This document shows, piece by piece, positions 44,122 through 54,286 of a DNA stretch of 64,000 nt. The position numbers were made by a program, and so were the translations under genes. How positions within the stretch are numbered: the first letter of the stretch is position 1; every line of letters begins with the position of its first letter. The notes beneath the pieces are model-generated. The model was given only the letters and a program-made list of their open reading frames with translations, had not been told where the DNA came from and did no database searches. The stretch is from Chitinibacter sp. GC72 (lineage in GTDB: Bacteria; Pseudomonadota; Gammaproteobacteria; Burkholderiales; Chitinibacteraceae), in assembly GCF_009760905.1 (NCBI RefSeq), contig NZ_VIRW01000002.1, positions 285,194 to 349,193 on the forward strand, read 5' to 3'.

Positions 44122-45558
44122 TTAGTAGCGGTAGTGTGCAGGCTTGTAAGGGCCTTCTTTCGGTACGCCGATGTAGGCCGCTTGCTCGTCGGTCAACACC
44201 GTCAATTTCGCACCGATTTTCTTCAAGTGCAGGCGCGCCACCATTTCGTCCAGATGCTTAGGCAAAACGTACACGCCAACCGGGTATTGATCCAATTTCG
44301 TGAACAATTCGATTTGCGCCAGAACTTGGTTAGCAAACGAGTTACTCATTACGAACGATGGATGGCCCGTGCCGCAGCCCAAGTTCACCAAGCGGCCTTC
44401 GGCCAGCAAGATGATGCGTTTGCCGTCCGGGAACACAATGTGATCGACTTGCGGCTTGATATTGTCCCACTCGTATTGGCGCAGGCTGGCGACCTGAATT
44501 TCAGAATCGAAGTGGCCGATATTGCAGACAATCGCGTTGTTACGCATGCGAACGAGGTGCTCGTGCGCGATGACGCTGACGTTACCGGTGGTCGTGACGA
44601 AAATATCAACTTGGTCGGCAACGTCGTCGATCGTCACAACGCGGTAGCCTTCCATCGCCGCTTGCAAAGCGCAAATCGGGTCGATTTCAGTCACCATTAC
44701 CGTCGCGCCGAGGCCGCGTAATGATTGCGCACAACCTTTACCCACGTCGCCATAGCCCAGCACCAGCGCCACTTTACCCGCCACCATCACGTCGGTCGCG
44801 CGTTTAATCGAATCAACCAGCGATTCGCGGCAGCCGTACAGGTTATCGAATTTTGACTTAGTCACTGAATCGTTGACGTTGATCGCCGGGAAGGCCAGTT
44901 TGCCCTGCTCGTGCATCTGGTACAGACGATGTACGCCGGTCGTCGTTTCTTCGGTCACGCCTTTAATCGCAGCCAAACGCGTTGAGTACCATTTTGGATC
45001 TTTGGCGATTTGCGCTTTGATCGCCGCGTACAGCACGGTTTCTTCTTCGTTGGTCGGATTGGCAACAACGCTGATATCGCTCTCGGCACGCGCGCCCAGA
45101 TGCAGCAACAAAGTCGCATCGCCGCCGTCGTCCAAGATCATGTTCGCGTGCTCACCATTGGGCCACTCGAAGATCTGGTGCGTGAATTGCCAGTATTCTT
45201 CCAGCGATTCGCCTTTGAATGCGAAAACTGGTGTGCCTTGGCCGTTGTGGCCGTTCAAGGCAATTGCCGCAGCGGCATGATCTTGCGTTGAGAAAATATT
45301 GCACGACGCCCAACGTACTTCAGCGCCAAGTGCCTGCAAGGCTTCGATCAATACACCAGTCTGGATGGTCATGTGCAATGAACCGGCAATACGCGCGCCT
45401 TTCAGTGGCTGCTGCGCTTTGTATTCGTCGCGCACAGTCATCAAGCCCGGCATTTCGGTTTCGGCGATGTTCAGCTCTTTGCGGCCCCAGGCGGCAAGGC
45501 TGATATCGGCGACATGATAGTCTTTGAAACTGTTTTGAATGTTTTGAGAATCGGCCAC
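44122..45558 (-). CDS. ahcY: Adenosylhomocysteinase
   Basis: This 478-residue S-adenosylhomocysteine hydrolase splits SAH into adenosine and homocysteine, removing the product inhibitor of methyltransferases. The NAD-binding loop [18 protein letters not shown] and the C-terminal end [10 protein letters not shown] are clear. The GTG start at 45558 ([11 protein letters not shown]) has GGAG 7 nt upstream; the longer frame to 45747 runs back into the leader. It is preceded by an SAH riboswitch. Confidence 0.97.
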   Translation of the reverse strand: MADSQNIQNSFKDYHVADISLAAWGRKELNIAETEMPGLMTVRDEYKAQQPLKGARIAGSLHMTIQTGVLIEALQALGAEVRWASCNIFSTQDHAAAAIALNGHNGQGTPVFAFKGESLEEYWQFTHQIFEWPNGEHANMILDDGGDATLLLHLGARAESDISVVANPTNEEETVLYAAIKAQIAKDPKWYSTRLAAIKGVTEETTTGVHRLYQMHEQGKLAFPAINVNDSVTKSKFDNLYGCRESLVDSIKRATDVMVAGKVALVLGYGDVGKGCAQSLRGLGATVMVTEIDPICALQAAMEGYRVVTIDDVADQVDIFVTTTGNVSVIAHEHLVRMRNNAIVCNIGHFDSEIQVASLRQYEWDNIKPQVDHIVFPDGKRIILLAEGRLVNLGCGTGHPSFVMSNSFANQVLAQIELFTKLDQYPVGVYVLPKHLDEMVARLHLKKIGAKLTVLTDEQAAYIGVPKEGPYKPAHYRY

Positions 45559-45754
45559 GATAATGCTCCATGTGGCCGGGTCGATGCTCACCGTCATCGA
45601 ACCCGGCAGGGTTTGAACGAAAGGTGAGCGCCGTTGAATTGGATAAGTAGTTGGACAAAAATGTTCAGGCAAGGCACTGAGCCGCAGACAGTACAAGTTA
45701 GTACGGCAAGGCGAAGTAACGATGCATGAGAACTTTTGGTTTAGCACTTAACGA

Positions 45755-45806
45755 CCGAGCCTGAACGCCTGGCCTTGATCAGGCCGGCGGCTGCAGCGCC
45801 CCTCGG
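45755..45806 (-). promoter_or_regulatory. S-adenosylhomocysteine (SAH) riboswitch
   Basis: On the minus strand the leader reads CCGAGGGGCGCTGCAGCC, then a GGCCTGATCAAGGCC hairpin, then CAGGCTCGG. This is the SAH riboswitch core (CCGAGG-GCGCTGC ... CCAGGCTCGG), with the outer CCGAG/CTCGG stem and the pseudoknot element. It lies about 200 nt before ahcY and should switch the gene on when SAH builds up. Confidence 0.88.
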
Positions 45807-45815
45807 TGTGGGCGA

Positions 45816-45821
45816 ATTCTA
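45816..45821 (-). promoter_or_regulatory. -10 element of the ahcY promoter
   Basis: TAGAAT lies 9 bp before the first base of the SAH riboswitch stem, so the transcript would begin almost at the aptamer. No good -35 is seen. Confidence 0.5.
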
Positions 45822-45864
45822 GCGTAAAAATCGTTGTCTGGCAGCCATGCTAAATGGCCAGCCG

Positions 45865-46320
45865 TCAGACCGGCGGCAAGACCGAGCCCCCACTGGCAGC
45901 CACGGCGATTTCTTCGGTTGCTTCGGCTTCATCCGGTACCGGGCGCATCACAATCAGCAAACCACGCTCATTCGCCTCGGCCATTAGGGTATCTGTCGCT
46001 GAAGCTTGCTGGATAAAGCCTACAGCCAGATACATCGGCAACACCTGTACAGACACCAAGGACCAGCAGGCTTCGCGCCCGACCCAGCGCGATGATTGCT
46101 GCAATAAGAGCTGCAAAACCTCATCATCGCGCGCGATCACGCTATCGAGCCGAATCAAGCCACGCGCCATCACCACGCGTAGCGCGCCACAGAGCACACC
46201 ACCCTCTTCAGCAAGCAGCACCATATCGGCCAGCGTTGGCGCTGCATGGCCAGCGTCGGCAAACCAGCTGGCCAGTTTGCGGTATTCAGGGGGCGAAGCC
46301 AAACGAGTGATAATCGACAT
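45865..46320 (-). CDS. GNAT-like acetyltransferase
   Basis: This 151-residue protein has a GNAT-like layout: VLLAEEGGVLCGALRVVMA, IRLDSVIARDDEVLQLLLQQ, and PMYLAVGFIQQAS near the end. The acetyl-CoA loop is poorly conserved, so activity is uncertain. AGGAG precedes the ATG at 46320. It lies between metK and ahcY, two SAM-cycle genes, but with separate leaders, so no functional link is claimed. Confidence 0.6.
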   Translation of the reverse strand: MSIITRLASPPEYRKLASWFADAGHAAPTLADMVLLAEEGGVLCGALRVVMARGLIRLDSVIARDDEVLQLLLQQSSRWVGREACWSLVSVQVLPMYLAVGFIQQASATDTLMAEANERGLLIVMRPVPDEAEATEEIAVAASGGSVLPPV

Positions 46321-46421
46321 TGTGAGTCTCCTGCATAAACAAAACGATTAGAGAGCGATTACAGCACAATTCATTAAGCGCAATCTTGATCTGCATCGCT
46401 TGCAACGCAGCAGGCACCAAT

Positions 46422-46448
46422 AAAAACAGCCACCCGAAGGTGGCTGTC
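46422..46448 (-). terminator. Terminator of metK
   Basis: A 9-bp stem (ACAGCCACC with its complement) has a CGAA/TTCG tetraloop and is followed on the minus strand by TTTTTATT. Confidence 0.88.
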
Positions 46449-46463
46449 TGGATTGAAGCGAGT

Positions 46464-47633
46464 TTACAGACCCGCAGCAGCTTTAAGCTGTTCAACCTTA
46501 TCAGTGCGCTCCCACGTGAAATCGGGTTCTTCGCGACCGAAGTGGCCGTATGCTGCGGTGCGGCTGTAGACCGGACGCTGCAAATCGAGCATCTGGATAA
46601 TGCCTTTCGGGCGCAGATCGAAGTTCGCCTTGATCAATTCAACGATCTTGTCGTTGGAAATCACGCCGGTATCCCAAGTATCGACCATGATCGATACCGG
46701 TTGCGCCACGCCAATCGCGTACGACACTTGCACCAAACACTGCTTGGCAATGCCCGCTGCTACGATGTTTTTCGCCACATAACGCATTGCGTACGCAGCC
46801 GAGCGATCCACTTTCGATGGGTCCTTACCCGAGAATGCGCCGCCGCCGTGTGGCGCTGCACCACCGTAGGTATCGACGATAATCTTACGGCCAGTTAGAC
46901 CGCAATCGCCCATTGGGCCACCGATCACGAAACGACCCGTTGGGTTCACCAAGAATTTGGTGTTATCTGTTACCCATTCAGCTGGCAATACCGGCTTGAT
47001 GACGTGCTCGATCACGGCTTCAGACAATTGCGCGTGCGATACATCTGGGTGGTGCTGAGTCGACAAAACAATCGTGTCAACTTCTTTGACCTTACCGGTT
47101 TCGCCGTCGTAACGCAGCGTCACCTGAGATTTCGCATCCGGGCGCAACCATGGCAGACGGCCGTCTTTGCGCAATTCGGCTTGGCGTTGTACCAAGCGGT
47201 GTGCGTAGTAAATCGATGCTGGCATCAATTGCGGCGTTTCATCGCACGCATAGCCAAACATCAAACCTTGATCCCCGGCGCCCATATCCAGATCAAGGCC
47301 TTGGCCTTCGTTCACGCCTTGCGCGATATCCGGAGATTGTTTGTCATAAGCCACCAACACCGCGCAGGTTTTGTAATCAAAACCGATGTCAGAATGGTCG
47401 TAGCCAATGCGCTTGATGGTATCGCGAGCAATTTGGATGTAATCGATATTGGCATTGGTGGTGATTTCACCCGCCAAAACCACCAGGCCGGTATTCACCA
47501 GTGTCTCAGCTGCCACGCGCGCGGTTTTATCCTGCGTTAAAATCGCGTCCAGAATCGCATCGGAAATCTGGTCTGCAACTTTGTCCGGATGGCCTTCGGA
47601 TACCGACTCGGATGTAAATAAAAAATCTTTCAT
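46464..47633 (-). CDS. metK: S-adenosylmethionine synthetase
   Basis: This 389-residue MetK makes SAM from methionine and ATP. Signatures: [30 protein letters not shown], and the [19 protein letters not shown] phosphate-binding stretch. Normal length. The ATG is preceded by GAGGG. It is divergent from two acyltransferase genes. No SAM-sensing RNA was recognised in the short leader. Confidence 0.97.
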   Translation of the reverse strand: MKDFLFTSESVSEGHPDKVADQISDAILDAILTQDKTARVAAETLVNTGLVVLAGEITTNANIDYIQIARDTIKRIGYDHSDIGFDYKTCAVLVAYDKQSPDIAQGVNEGQGLDLDMGAGDQGLMFGYACDETPQLMPASIYYAHRLVQRQAELRKDGRLPWLRPDAKSQVTLRYDGETGKVKEVDTIVLSTQHHPDVSHAQLSEAVIEHVIKPVLPAEWVTDNTKFLVNPTGRFVIGGPMGDCGLTGRKIIVDTYGGAAPHGGGAFSGKDPSKVDRSAAYAMRYVAKNIVAAGIAKQCLVQVSYAIGVAQPVSIMVDTWDTGVISNDKIVELIKANFDLRPKGIIQMLDLQRPVYSRTAAYGHFGREEPDFTWERTDKVEQLKAAAGL

Positions 47634-47716
47634 TGCTGTTATTACCCTCGGTTACATGACCCCTGTGGGCCAATCGCAGCTACAATCGGAATTTGAAAAA
47701 CACTCACAACACCAAG

Positions 47717-48595
47717 ATGCTGCTTACGCTGTCCAAATTATTGGCCCGATTGCCACTGCCCTTGCTGCAAGCGCTAGGCTGGATCGTCGGCTGGCTGGTC
47801 TGGTGGGGCTCCCCCCGTCACCGGCGCGTGCTACGAACCAATCTGAAACAAAGTGCGATCGCAAAAAATAAGGCCGATTATAACCGATTAATCAAGTCAA
47901 GTATTCCTGCCCACGGCATTGCTGCATTAGAATTTTTGCCACACTGGATGAGGCCGATTAATGATCTGCTGCCATTGGTTAAAGAAAAACGCGGCTGGGA
48001 ACATGTCGAAGCGGCGCTAGCAACCGGGCGGCCGATCATTTTTATGTCGCCGCATCTGGGTGCACTGGAATTAACCGGGGTATATGTGTTTGGATCAATC
48101 GGGAAGGGCTTTTCAGGGCTATACCGCCCCCCAAAACAGAATTACCTAGAACCATTGATGATCTACTCCCGCTCGCGAGGCGGAGCCGAGCCAGCCCCGG
48201 CCAATGCCGCCGGCGTCAGAATCTTATTGAAGACTTTAAAACAGGGCGGCATTGCCTACCTGCTTCCGGATCAGGTGCCGGGCAATGGGGATGGCACCTG
48301 GGTCCCCTTTTTTGGCAAGCCAGCCTACACCATGGGTCTGCTCGCCAAAATGGCTCGAGCCAGCAATGCCATCGTGCTGCCCTGCTACACCGAACGCCTC
48401 GGTATTGGTCGTGGCTATCGCTTTCATGTCCAGCCTTTTGCGGGCGAATTGACTGGGGATGCCGAACACGATGCCACCCTGTTGAATCAGAATATCGAAG
48501 ACCTGATCCGCCAGATACCCGAACAGTATTTCTGGAGCTATAGCCGCTACAAGCACCCCGCAGGCGCGCCGCTACCACCGGGGCCGCAAACATGA
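47717..48595 (+). CDS. Lipid A acyltransferase paralogue (LpxL/HtrB family)
   Basis: This 292-residue inner-membrane lauroyl/myristoyl acyltransferase-like protein has an N-terminal hydrophobic anchor (LPLPLLQALGWIVGWLVWWG), the catalytic HxxxxE as HLGALE, and the LLPDQVPGNGDGTWVPFFGKP block. It is the first of two tandem LpxL-like genes, overlapping the second by 4 bp. The two differ enough to suggest separate acyl or substrate choice. The start is uncertain: an in-frame TTG at 47693 would add 8 residues. Confidence 0.87.
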   Translation: MLLTLSKLLARLPLPLLQALGWIVGWLVWWGSPRHRRVLRTNLKQSAIAKNKADYNRLIKSSIPAHGIAALEFLPHWMRPINDLLPLVKEKRGWEHVEAALATGRPIIFMSPHLGALELTGVYVFGSIGKGFSGLYRPPKQNYLEPLMIYSRSRGGAEPAPANAAGVRILLKTLKQGGIAYLLPDQVPGNGDGTWVPFFGKPAYTMGLLAKMARASNAIVLPCYTERLGIGRGYRFHVQPFAGELTGDAEHDATLLNQNIEDLIRQIPEQYFWSYSRYKHPAGAPLPPGPQT

Positions 48596-49452
48596 GTACC
48601 CGCTTGCTAGCAGGCTTGCTCTGGATCATCCATTGGATACCATTTCGCGTCATGGGCTGGCTGGCACAACCCATCGGCTATGCCTTGTATTTACTGCTTA
48701 AGCGCCGCCGCAAAATCGGCGCAGTCAATCTGACCCTGTGTTTTCCCGATTGGTCGCCCAGCCAGCGTAGTAGCGTGTTACGGCAGCATTTCTGTCAGGC
48801 CGCACAGCTGTTTCTGGCTTATAGCATTTTGTACTGGGGCAGCGAGCAGCGGATTCGTCGCCTGGTGAAGGTGGAGGGAGAGCATCACCCTCAAGCCCAT
48901 CAGGAGCAGCCGGTGATTTTGCTCTCGCCCCACTTTCTCGCCCTTGATTTTGGCGGCATGCGCTATGCCATGGAGCGTGATGGCTCGGCCTATCTGGCAT
49001 CACAACGCGGGGCATTTAATGAAATCAGCCTACGGATCCGTCGCCGTTTTCGTCAGACCTTGCTGGTGCCTCGCGCCGAAGGCATTCGCCCCATCATTCG
49101 TGCATTAAAGCAAGGCATCGCTTTTTATTATTTGCCCGACCAGGATTTGGGCCCCAAAGAATCAATCTTTGTGCCTTTTTTCGGCGTGCAAACTGCAACC
49201 ATTCCTGCACTATCGCGCATTGCACAGATCAGCAAGGCTGTGGTGATTCCAATGATTGCTACATTGGAGGGAAACCACATTGTGCTGCGCTTTGAAGCTG
49301 CCTGGGAAAACTTCCCCAGCAGCGATATGGAGGCCGATACACTGAGAATGAACCAGTTTATCGAACAGCGTGTGCTGGCCCACCCCAGCCAGTATTTCTG
49401 GCTTCACCGCCGATTTAAAACGCGCCCCGAGGGTGAAGCCAGCCCTTATTAA
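48592..49452 (+). CDS. lpxL: Lipid A biosynthesis lauroyl acyltransferase
   Basis: This 286-residue LpxL closely resembles the Neisseria enzyme in layout: RRRKIGAVNLTLCFPDW, the catalytic HFLALD (HxxxxD), YLPDQDLGPKESIFVPFFGVQTATIPALSRIA and the ending QYFWLHRRFKTRPEG. It adds a secondary acyl chain to lipid A at the inner membrane. It starts inside the stop codon of its paralogue. Its last 4 bp overlap the convergent gene. Confidence 0.92.
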   Translation: MSTRLLAGLLWIIHWIPFRVMGWLAQPIGYALYLLLKRRRKIGAVNLTLCFPDWSPSQRSSVLRQHFCQAAQLFLAYSILYWGSEQRIRRLVKVEGEHHPQAHQEQPVILLSPHFLALDFGGMRYAMERDGSAYLASQRGAFNEISLRIRRRFRQTLLVPRAEGIRPIIRALKQGIAFYYLPDQDLGPKESIFVPFFGVQTATIPALSRIAQISKAVVIPMIATLEGNHIVLRFEAAWENFPSSDMEADTLRMNQFIEQRVLAHPSQYFWLHRRFKTRPEGEASPY

Positions 49453-49877
49453 TCGTCGCGATGGCGGCCGTGGTGGCGTGGATGACCGTCATCGCGGTGG
49501 CCGCGATGATCCTTATGCCAATCGTTACGATCACGCCAGTGGCCGCGATGACGATAGGTGTCGCGATACCAGCCATCCTGCACAAAATACACCGGCCGCG
49601 CGCACGCGCGATAGCGCCCGCAATGGCGTGACCAGTGCCGTGCATGGCCCGGGGGCACCCGCAGATAGACCGGTTCGTACACATAGCGTGTACGGTGAAT
49701 GATTTGTGGCTGCTCGTAAATCACCCGTGGCCTGAAACGCTCGCCAATTTCAAGCTGGCCGTAAAAATCGGGGTCGCCCACACGAATCGACACCCCGACA
49801 TCCGCCGCCTGTGCGCTCCAGCTGATGGCTGACAGCGCCAGCGCTGCCAGACTGGCCTGAATAGATGAAGTCCACAT
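49449..49877 (-). CDS. Exported protein with His/Arg/Asp-rich tail
   Basis: This 142-residue protein has a signal peptide (LAALALSAISWSAQA), a conserved middle (VGVSIRVGDPDFYGQLEIG, VYLRVPPGHARHWSRHCGRYRACARPVYFVQDGWY) and a low-complexity tail of His, Arg, Asp and Gly from about residue 108. Similar periplasmic proteins are common in betaproteobacteria and have no known role. The His/Asp tail could bind metal, which is inference. AGGAG precedes the ATG. Confidence 0.75.
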   Translation of the reverse strand: MWTSSIQASLAALALSAISWSAQAADVGVSIRVGDPDFYGQLEIGERFRPRVIYEQPQIIHRTRYVYEPVYLRVPPGHARHWSRHCGRYRACARPVYFVQDGWYRDTYRHRGHWRDRNDWHKDHRGHRDDGHPRHHGRHRDD

Positions 49878-49996
49878 TGTCGTTCTCCTGAGTTAGATGG
49901 CTCCATTATCAACAGGGCAAGCTGAATCAGAGATGAACAGCAAAGCAGGGCAATAATCGGTGAGAGAAAAATCGCAGCCGCCGGTCTGGCGCTGGT

Positions 49997-50686
49997 TTAT
50001 TCGGGCAGAATACCGGGATCGATGATATTACCCATGTCATCGGTAATCCCGCGCAGCGTCACGCCATAGGCCTGAAAGCCCAGTCGCAGATCGTGCGCTC
50101 GGTAGTCGAGGCAATCGTGCTGGTGGCCATGAAAAGATTGCTTCACGCCCAGCTTGTGCGCCAGCTGGTCGAGCGCGTGAAAACCATACGGGTGGCAGCT
50201 TGGCGCTTCGTGGGTGACCAGAATATCGGCTTGCTCCTGGCCTAGCGCCTGATAATCGGTGTAGAAAATCGTGCTGCGATGCTTGCGCGGCAAGCCGCCG
50301 CGCCAGTAGTTGCTTTGCCCGCAATGCGCCAGATAATGTGCCTGACTTGGATAATTCGGATGCGCGGGCGGCATCCAGATCTGGCCACGGAAAATACCAC
50401 CCAAACCTGCAACGCGTTTACCAGCGATTTCCACCACACGGCCATGTAAATTGCGATCGGCTAATTTGGATTCAAACAGGTGGGTATAGTCGTAGAAGGT
50501 ATCTGTATCGTGGTTTCCGTGGATATACCACACCTCGGTCAGATCCAGAATGTCGGCCAGCACTTCATCCAGTGGCTTGGGCGCCTGAATATCGCCGAGC
50601 AAGACAATGGCGTCCGGCCGATGCTGCTGCACCGCGCGGATCACATGCTCAAACCGGCCATGCGTGTCGCCACAGAAAAAAATCAT
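49997..50686 (-). CDS. Calcineurin-like metallophosphoesterase
   Basis: This 229-residue phosphoesterase keeps the metal ligands GDTHGRFEH (start), LLGDIQAP, IHGNHDTD, a VTHEAP step and FHGHQHD. Subfamily and substrate are not determined. It has no membrane segment or signal peptide. It is divergent from the Hsp70-like gene by 234 bp, in which no clear operator was found. Confidence 0.88.
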   Translation of the reverse strand: MIFFCGDTHGRFEHVIRAVQQHRPDAIVLLGDIQAPKPLDEVLADILDLTEVWYIHGNHDTDTFYDYTHLFESKLADRNLHGRVVEIAGKRVAGLGGIFRGQIWMPPAHPNYPSQAHYLAHCGQSNYWRGGLPRKHRSTIFYTDYQALGQEQADILVTHEAPSCHPYGFHALDQLAHKLGVKQSFHGHQHDCLDYRAHDLRLGFQAYGVTLRGITDDMGNIIDPGILPE

Positions 50687-50920
50687 TGCTCGCCCAGAAA
50701 ATCGAAATAGAAATCAAGTTACATTGTATTGCAAAACGCCCCTGCCAAGAGTGCGTTTTCGCGCAACAAGCGCAGCCCAAGGCCGCCGAAACGCATTTTT
50801 ATAGCCGACGAGCCGCATTTTTGCTCCGGCAATCGGCGCATCGCACAGCCCAATTTGACGCCAGCGCTCAATCCGCGTAGGCTTCCACGCCCTCCTTAGC
50901 CTCTCAAACCGCAGGTTTTC

Positions 50921-52177
50921 ATGACTCAATTATCCGCTTGCGGTATCGACTTTGGCACTTCCAACTCCACCGCAGGTATCGTCAGGCCCGCCGGGGCGCA
51001 ACTGCTGGCGCTGGAAGACGGCAAGCTCACCCTACCCTCCGCCGTGTTTTTCAATGTCGAAGAAGACACCATGGCCTATGGCCGCGCCGCGCTGGCCGAA
51101 TATCTGGAAGGCTATGAAGGCCGCCTGATGCGCTCGATGAAAAGCCTGCTCGGCAGCAGCCTGATGGACGCCGGCACCGAAATCGGCGGGCGGCATTTGT
51201 CGTTCAAAAACCTGATTGGCCACCTGATCGGAGAAGTGAAAACCCGCGCCGAGCAATCGGCAGGCACGTCATTCGATGCCGTCGTGCTCGGCCGCCCGGT
51301 GCATTTTGTCGACGACGACAAGGCAGCCGACGATCAGGCCGAAGCCACGCTGGCCGAAATCGCGCGCGGGCTGGGTTTTAAAGAAGTGAGCTTTCAATTC
51401 GAGCCCATCGCCGCTGCGCATGATTACGAGCAACGGATTGAAAAAGAAGAACTGGTCTTGATCGTCGACATCGGCGGCGGTACGTCCGATTTCTCGCTCG
51501 TGCGCCTCTCGCCCGAACGCCGGGGTATGGCCGACCGTAGCGCGGATTTATTGGCCAGTGGCGGGGTACATATCGGGGGTACTGATTTTGATAAGCGCCT
51601 ATCACTCGCTGGCGTGATGCCCGAGCTGGGCATGGGCACTTTGCTGAGCAATAACGCCGAGTTCCCCAATAGCGTGTTTTTCCAGCTCGCCACCTGGCAT
51701 ACGATCAACTTCGCCTACACGCGCAAAATGTGGCGCACCTTCCAGGATATTTCGCCTGAAGTCGTCGACAAGGTGCGCTTTGAGCGCCTGCTGAACGTGA
51801 TTCGCCAGCAAGCCGGCCACCATCTGGCAATGCGTGTCGAGGAAGCCAAAATCGGCCTATCGAATCAGCTCAGCGTTGCGCTCGATCTGGTCGAAGCCGA
51901 AAAAGGCCTGCTGGCCAATATCAGCCGCGAAACGTTTGAAAACGCCATTGCACAGGAAACCCGCCGCGTCTGCGCCTCGGCGCTCGATACCTTAAAGCAG
52001 GCTGGCGTCGCGCCTGAAGCGGTACAAACGCTGTTTTTTACCGGCGGCTCATCAGCAGTTCCGGCCCTGCGCTGCGCCCTCGCCGCCGCCTTCCCCACTG
52101 CCCGCGCGGTTGAAGGCGATCATTTTGGCAGTGTGGGATGCGGGCTGGCTGTGGTGGCACAACAGCGATACGGCTAG
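50921..52177 (+). CDS. yegD: Hsp70-family protein (YegD-like)
   Basis: This 418-residue actin-like ATPase has phosphate-1 CGIDFGTSNSTAGI, phosphate-2 VLIVDIGGGTSDFSLVRL and adenosine motif LFFTGGSSAVPALR. It lacks the substrate-binding C-terminal half of DnaK, as in E. coli YegD. The client is unknown. CAGG precedes the ATG. Confidence 0.92.
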   Translation: MTQLSACGIDFGTSNSTAGIVRPAGAQLLALEDGKLTLPSAVFFNVEEDTMAYGRAALAEYLEGYEGRLMRSMKSLLGSSLMDAGTEIGGRHLSFKNLIGHLIGEVKTRAEQSAGTSFDAVVLGRPVHFVDDDKAADDQAEATLAEIARGLGFKEVSFQFEPIAAAHDYEQRIEKEELVLIVDIGGGTSDFSLVRLSPERRGMADRSADLLASGGVHIGGTDFDKRLSLAGVMPELGMGTLLSNNAEFPNSVFFQLATWHTINFAYTRKMWRTFQDISPEVVDKVRFERLLNVIRQQAGHHLAMRVEEAKIGLSNQLSVALDLVEAEKGLLANISRETFENAIAQETRRVCASALDTLKQAGVAPEAVQTLFFTGGSSAVPALRCALAAAFPTARAVEGDHFGSVGCGLAVVAQQRYG

Positions 52178-52216
52178 ATGTATTGCACTGTAGATCAATC
52201 TGTAATTAACCTGCAG

Positions 52217-52226
52217 GGCAATACCC
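52217..52226. repeat. Solitary GGCAATACCC word
   Basis: This 10-bp word matches half of the terminator stem at 477-504. It lies between the convergent ends of the YegD gene and the TPR gene. Confidence 0.5.
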
Positions 52227-52232
52227 ATTTGA

Positions 52233-52973
52233 TTATTTAATTGAAGCCAGCAAACGTTTGGCCTGTTTAAGCCAATACAATTCTTCTTCGTGCTGGATTT
52301 TGAATAGCTTGGCTTTGCCAATCAGGCCATTCAATACCTCGGCGGCTTTGGCATTGTGCCCCTGACGGATTAAATACTCGCCATACCGGAACGCGGCTTC
52401 CAGACCCGAATAAATCGCCGTTACGGCCTCAAGCTGCTGCAAGGCCGCCGCGACATCGTCGCCATATGTGGCATTGCGCGCCTGCAACAGCTGCACTTCT
52501 TCGCGTTGAAATTGCGGATGCTCCAGCTGCAACTGGCTCAATAATCGCTGCGTTGCTGACACATCGGTATTGGCAAAATGCGAGCGTGCCAGACCAAAAA
52601 TCAGATGGGGGTCATTTTTATACGGGCCAGTCAGCGTACTGGCATACAGCGCCACCGCATCTTGCGGCATACCGCGTTCAAGACATTCCTCGGCCAGTTT
52701 GCGTTTATTATCAACGCTGCCGCAGATTTCCAGCTCCTGCGCCCGGCGGCGTAAATCAAGATCAGGGTTGATCGATTTAACAATATTCTTGCCAATCTTG
52801 CCCACTTGGCGCTCAGTACGGCTGCCCGGCAGGATTTCGACTACAAAATACGCCAGCCCGCCAATAAAGGGCGCTGCGAACAAAACCCAAATCCACCAGT
52901 TAGGGCGACCAGTGCGCACCACGTGGATGATTAGAAAAATCTGTACCACCCAGCCCAATAACAGAATCGGCAT
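52233..52973 (-). CDS. Membrane-anchored TPR protein with PLDc_N-like N-terminus
   Basis: This 246-residue protein has two N-terminal membrane segments around GRPNWWIWVLFAAPFIGGLAYFVVEILPG, the pattern of the phospholipase D/cardiolipin synthase N-terminal domain. A cytoplasmic TPR-like region follows from about residue 75. There is no PLD catalytic HxK motif, so it is not an enzyme of that kind. Function unknown. AAGGAGGGG gives a very strong ribosome binding site. Confidence 0.75.
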   Translation of the reverse strand: MPILLLGWVVQIFLIIHVVRTGRPNWWIWVLFAAPFIGGLAYFVVEILPGSRTERQVGKIGKNIVKSINPDLDLRRRAQELEICGSVDNKRKLAEECLERGMPQDAVALYASTLTGPYKNDPHLIFGLARSHFANTDVSATQRLLSQLQLEHPQFQREEVQLLQARNATYGDDVAAALQQLEAVTAIYSGLEAAFRYGEYLIRQGHNAKAAEVLNGLIGKAKLFKIQHEEELYWLKQAKRLLASIK

Positions 52974-53287
52974 ATATCCCCTCCTTGAATGGCATGATTA
53001 GACCATTACATCCAGCGTAAACGAAGGATTTAGCGCAGGGTGTTGGAAGGCTGCAATTGCGCCTGGGTTGTGTCATACATCTACGAGCACGGCGCACAGG
53101 GAGAAGGTATTAGCCTTATTGAGCACCAAAACCGCCCATTAAGCCACGGCAAAACCCGATAAACTCCAAACGACAGCATGGCGGATGGCTACATCTGAAA
53201 GCATGAAAAAACCGCCAGTAAGAACTGGCGGCCTTGATGTATTGCTCACTAGAGCAATCTAGGCAAGTGCTAGTGGGCAATACCCCA
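52974..53287. other. Intergenic region holding a terminator and a repeat word
   Basis: These 314 bp between two minus-strand genes hold the terminator near 53206-53233 and a GGCAATACCC word at 53276-53285. No coding ORF is seen. Confidence 0.6.
53206..53233 (-). terminator. Terminator of the AstE/AspA-like gene
   Basis: An 8-bp stem CCGCCAGT/ACTGGCGG has a short loop and is followed on the minus strand by six T. Confidence 0.8.
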
Positions 53288-54286
53288 TCAACCATAGCGT
53301 GTCGATTTCATCCCGTCGACCAGCCGGTCGCTATGCTGGGCAAAATAGAACCACTCATTGCCCGGATTGGCAGCAGGATTCGGGAACAGGATGTAGCCGT
53401 CGGCGGGCGCGGCGACGGCGCGGCCATCAGCACGGTGGCCGATCAGATCGCCGGCGTGCAGTTTATCGAAGCTCGCCCACGTTTTCACAAAGGCATCGCC
53501 CACATCGTGGCGATCGATCACTTGCGTGAGCTTGAGCAATTCAAATTCAGTTTGCACTTGCGGCGCAGGCAAGTCGGCCAGATGCAATTGCGCGATGGTG
53601 TTGCGGATGGCCTGATAAGCGACTTCGGGCGCATCCGCATCCAGATGCTGGCCACATTCCAAAGTCAGCGAAATGCCGCCGTGGGCACGGGTATATTCGG
53701 TGGTGCCGACGCCATAGCTTGGGTCGGTACTCAGCATTTGCGCGCGCTCGCTGGCATTGCTATTGGCAAGGCGATTTTTCACGCCTTCGGCGTAGGTTTC
53801 CAGCCAGCCTTCAACAATCCGTTTTGGCCCAAGGCGCACGGCTAGCGCTTCTTCTTCGGCGGCGCGAGAAAATGGTGACAACTCACCGTCATTGTTTTCT
53901 GGCCCGAGCATGATAAACGGCTCGCCCGGTGGATTGGTCGTTGAATGCAAGTCGAGCAGCACATCCTGCTGCTCCAGAATCGGGCACAGCATATTGGCGA
54001 TGCGGTCTTCAAAATCATGTGGCAGCGCGTTCGGTCGCAGATTACGGTTCAAATTGCGATCGCCATTCCGCTCGTTTTTGGCGTGCGCCAGCGGATTGGT
54101 GATCGGAATAAACGTGATCTGGCCGCGTTGCAGTACCAATTCGCCCGCGTCCAGCTCGCGCATGATGCGCTCAATCGCGATCGGGCCACAAATCTCATTG
54201 CCATGCACCGCACCAAGTACCACCAGCTTGGGACCAGCTGTCAGGCCGTGATAAACATAAGATTTAAGCATGTGCTGATGATGCAT
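53288..54286 (-). CDS. Succinylglutamate desuccinylase/aspartoacylase family protein
   Basis: This 332-residue zinc-dependent amidohydrolase has GAVHGNEICG giving the His and Glu zinc ligands, NRNLRPNALPHDFEDR in the substrate pocket, LLDLHST with the third ligand, and the catalytic Glu in SLTLECGQH. No arginine-succinyltransferase (ast) genes accompany it, so the in vivo substrate (an N-acyl amino acid) is open. The ATG at 54286 has GTGGAAAA upstream. Confidence 0.88.
   Translation of the reverse strand: MHHQHMLKSYVYHGLTAGPKLVVLGAVHGNEICGPIAIERIMRELDAGELVLQRGQITFIPITNPLAHAKNERNGDRNLNRNLRPNALPHDFEDRIANMLCPILEQQDVLLDLHSTTNPPGEPFIMLGPENNDGELSPFSRAAEEEALAVRLGPKRIVEGWLETYAEGVKNRLANSNASERAQMLSTDPSYGVGTTEYTRAHGGISLTLECGQHLDADAPEVAYQAIRNTIAQLHLADLPAPQVQTEFELLKLTQVIDRHDVGDAFVKTWASFDKLHAGDLIGHRADGRAVAAPADGYILFPNPAANPGNEWFYFAQHSDRLVDGMKSTRYG

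Noticed and set aside
47634..47716. SAM riboswitch before metK
   Set aside because: The leader is short and shared with the divergent acyltransferase gene; no SAM aptamer core could be recognised.
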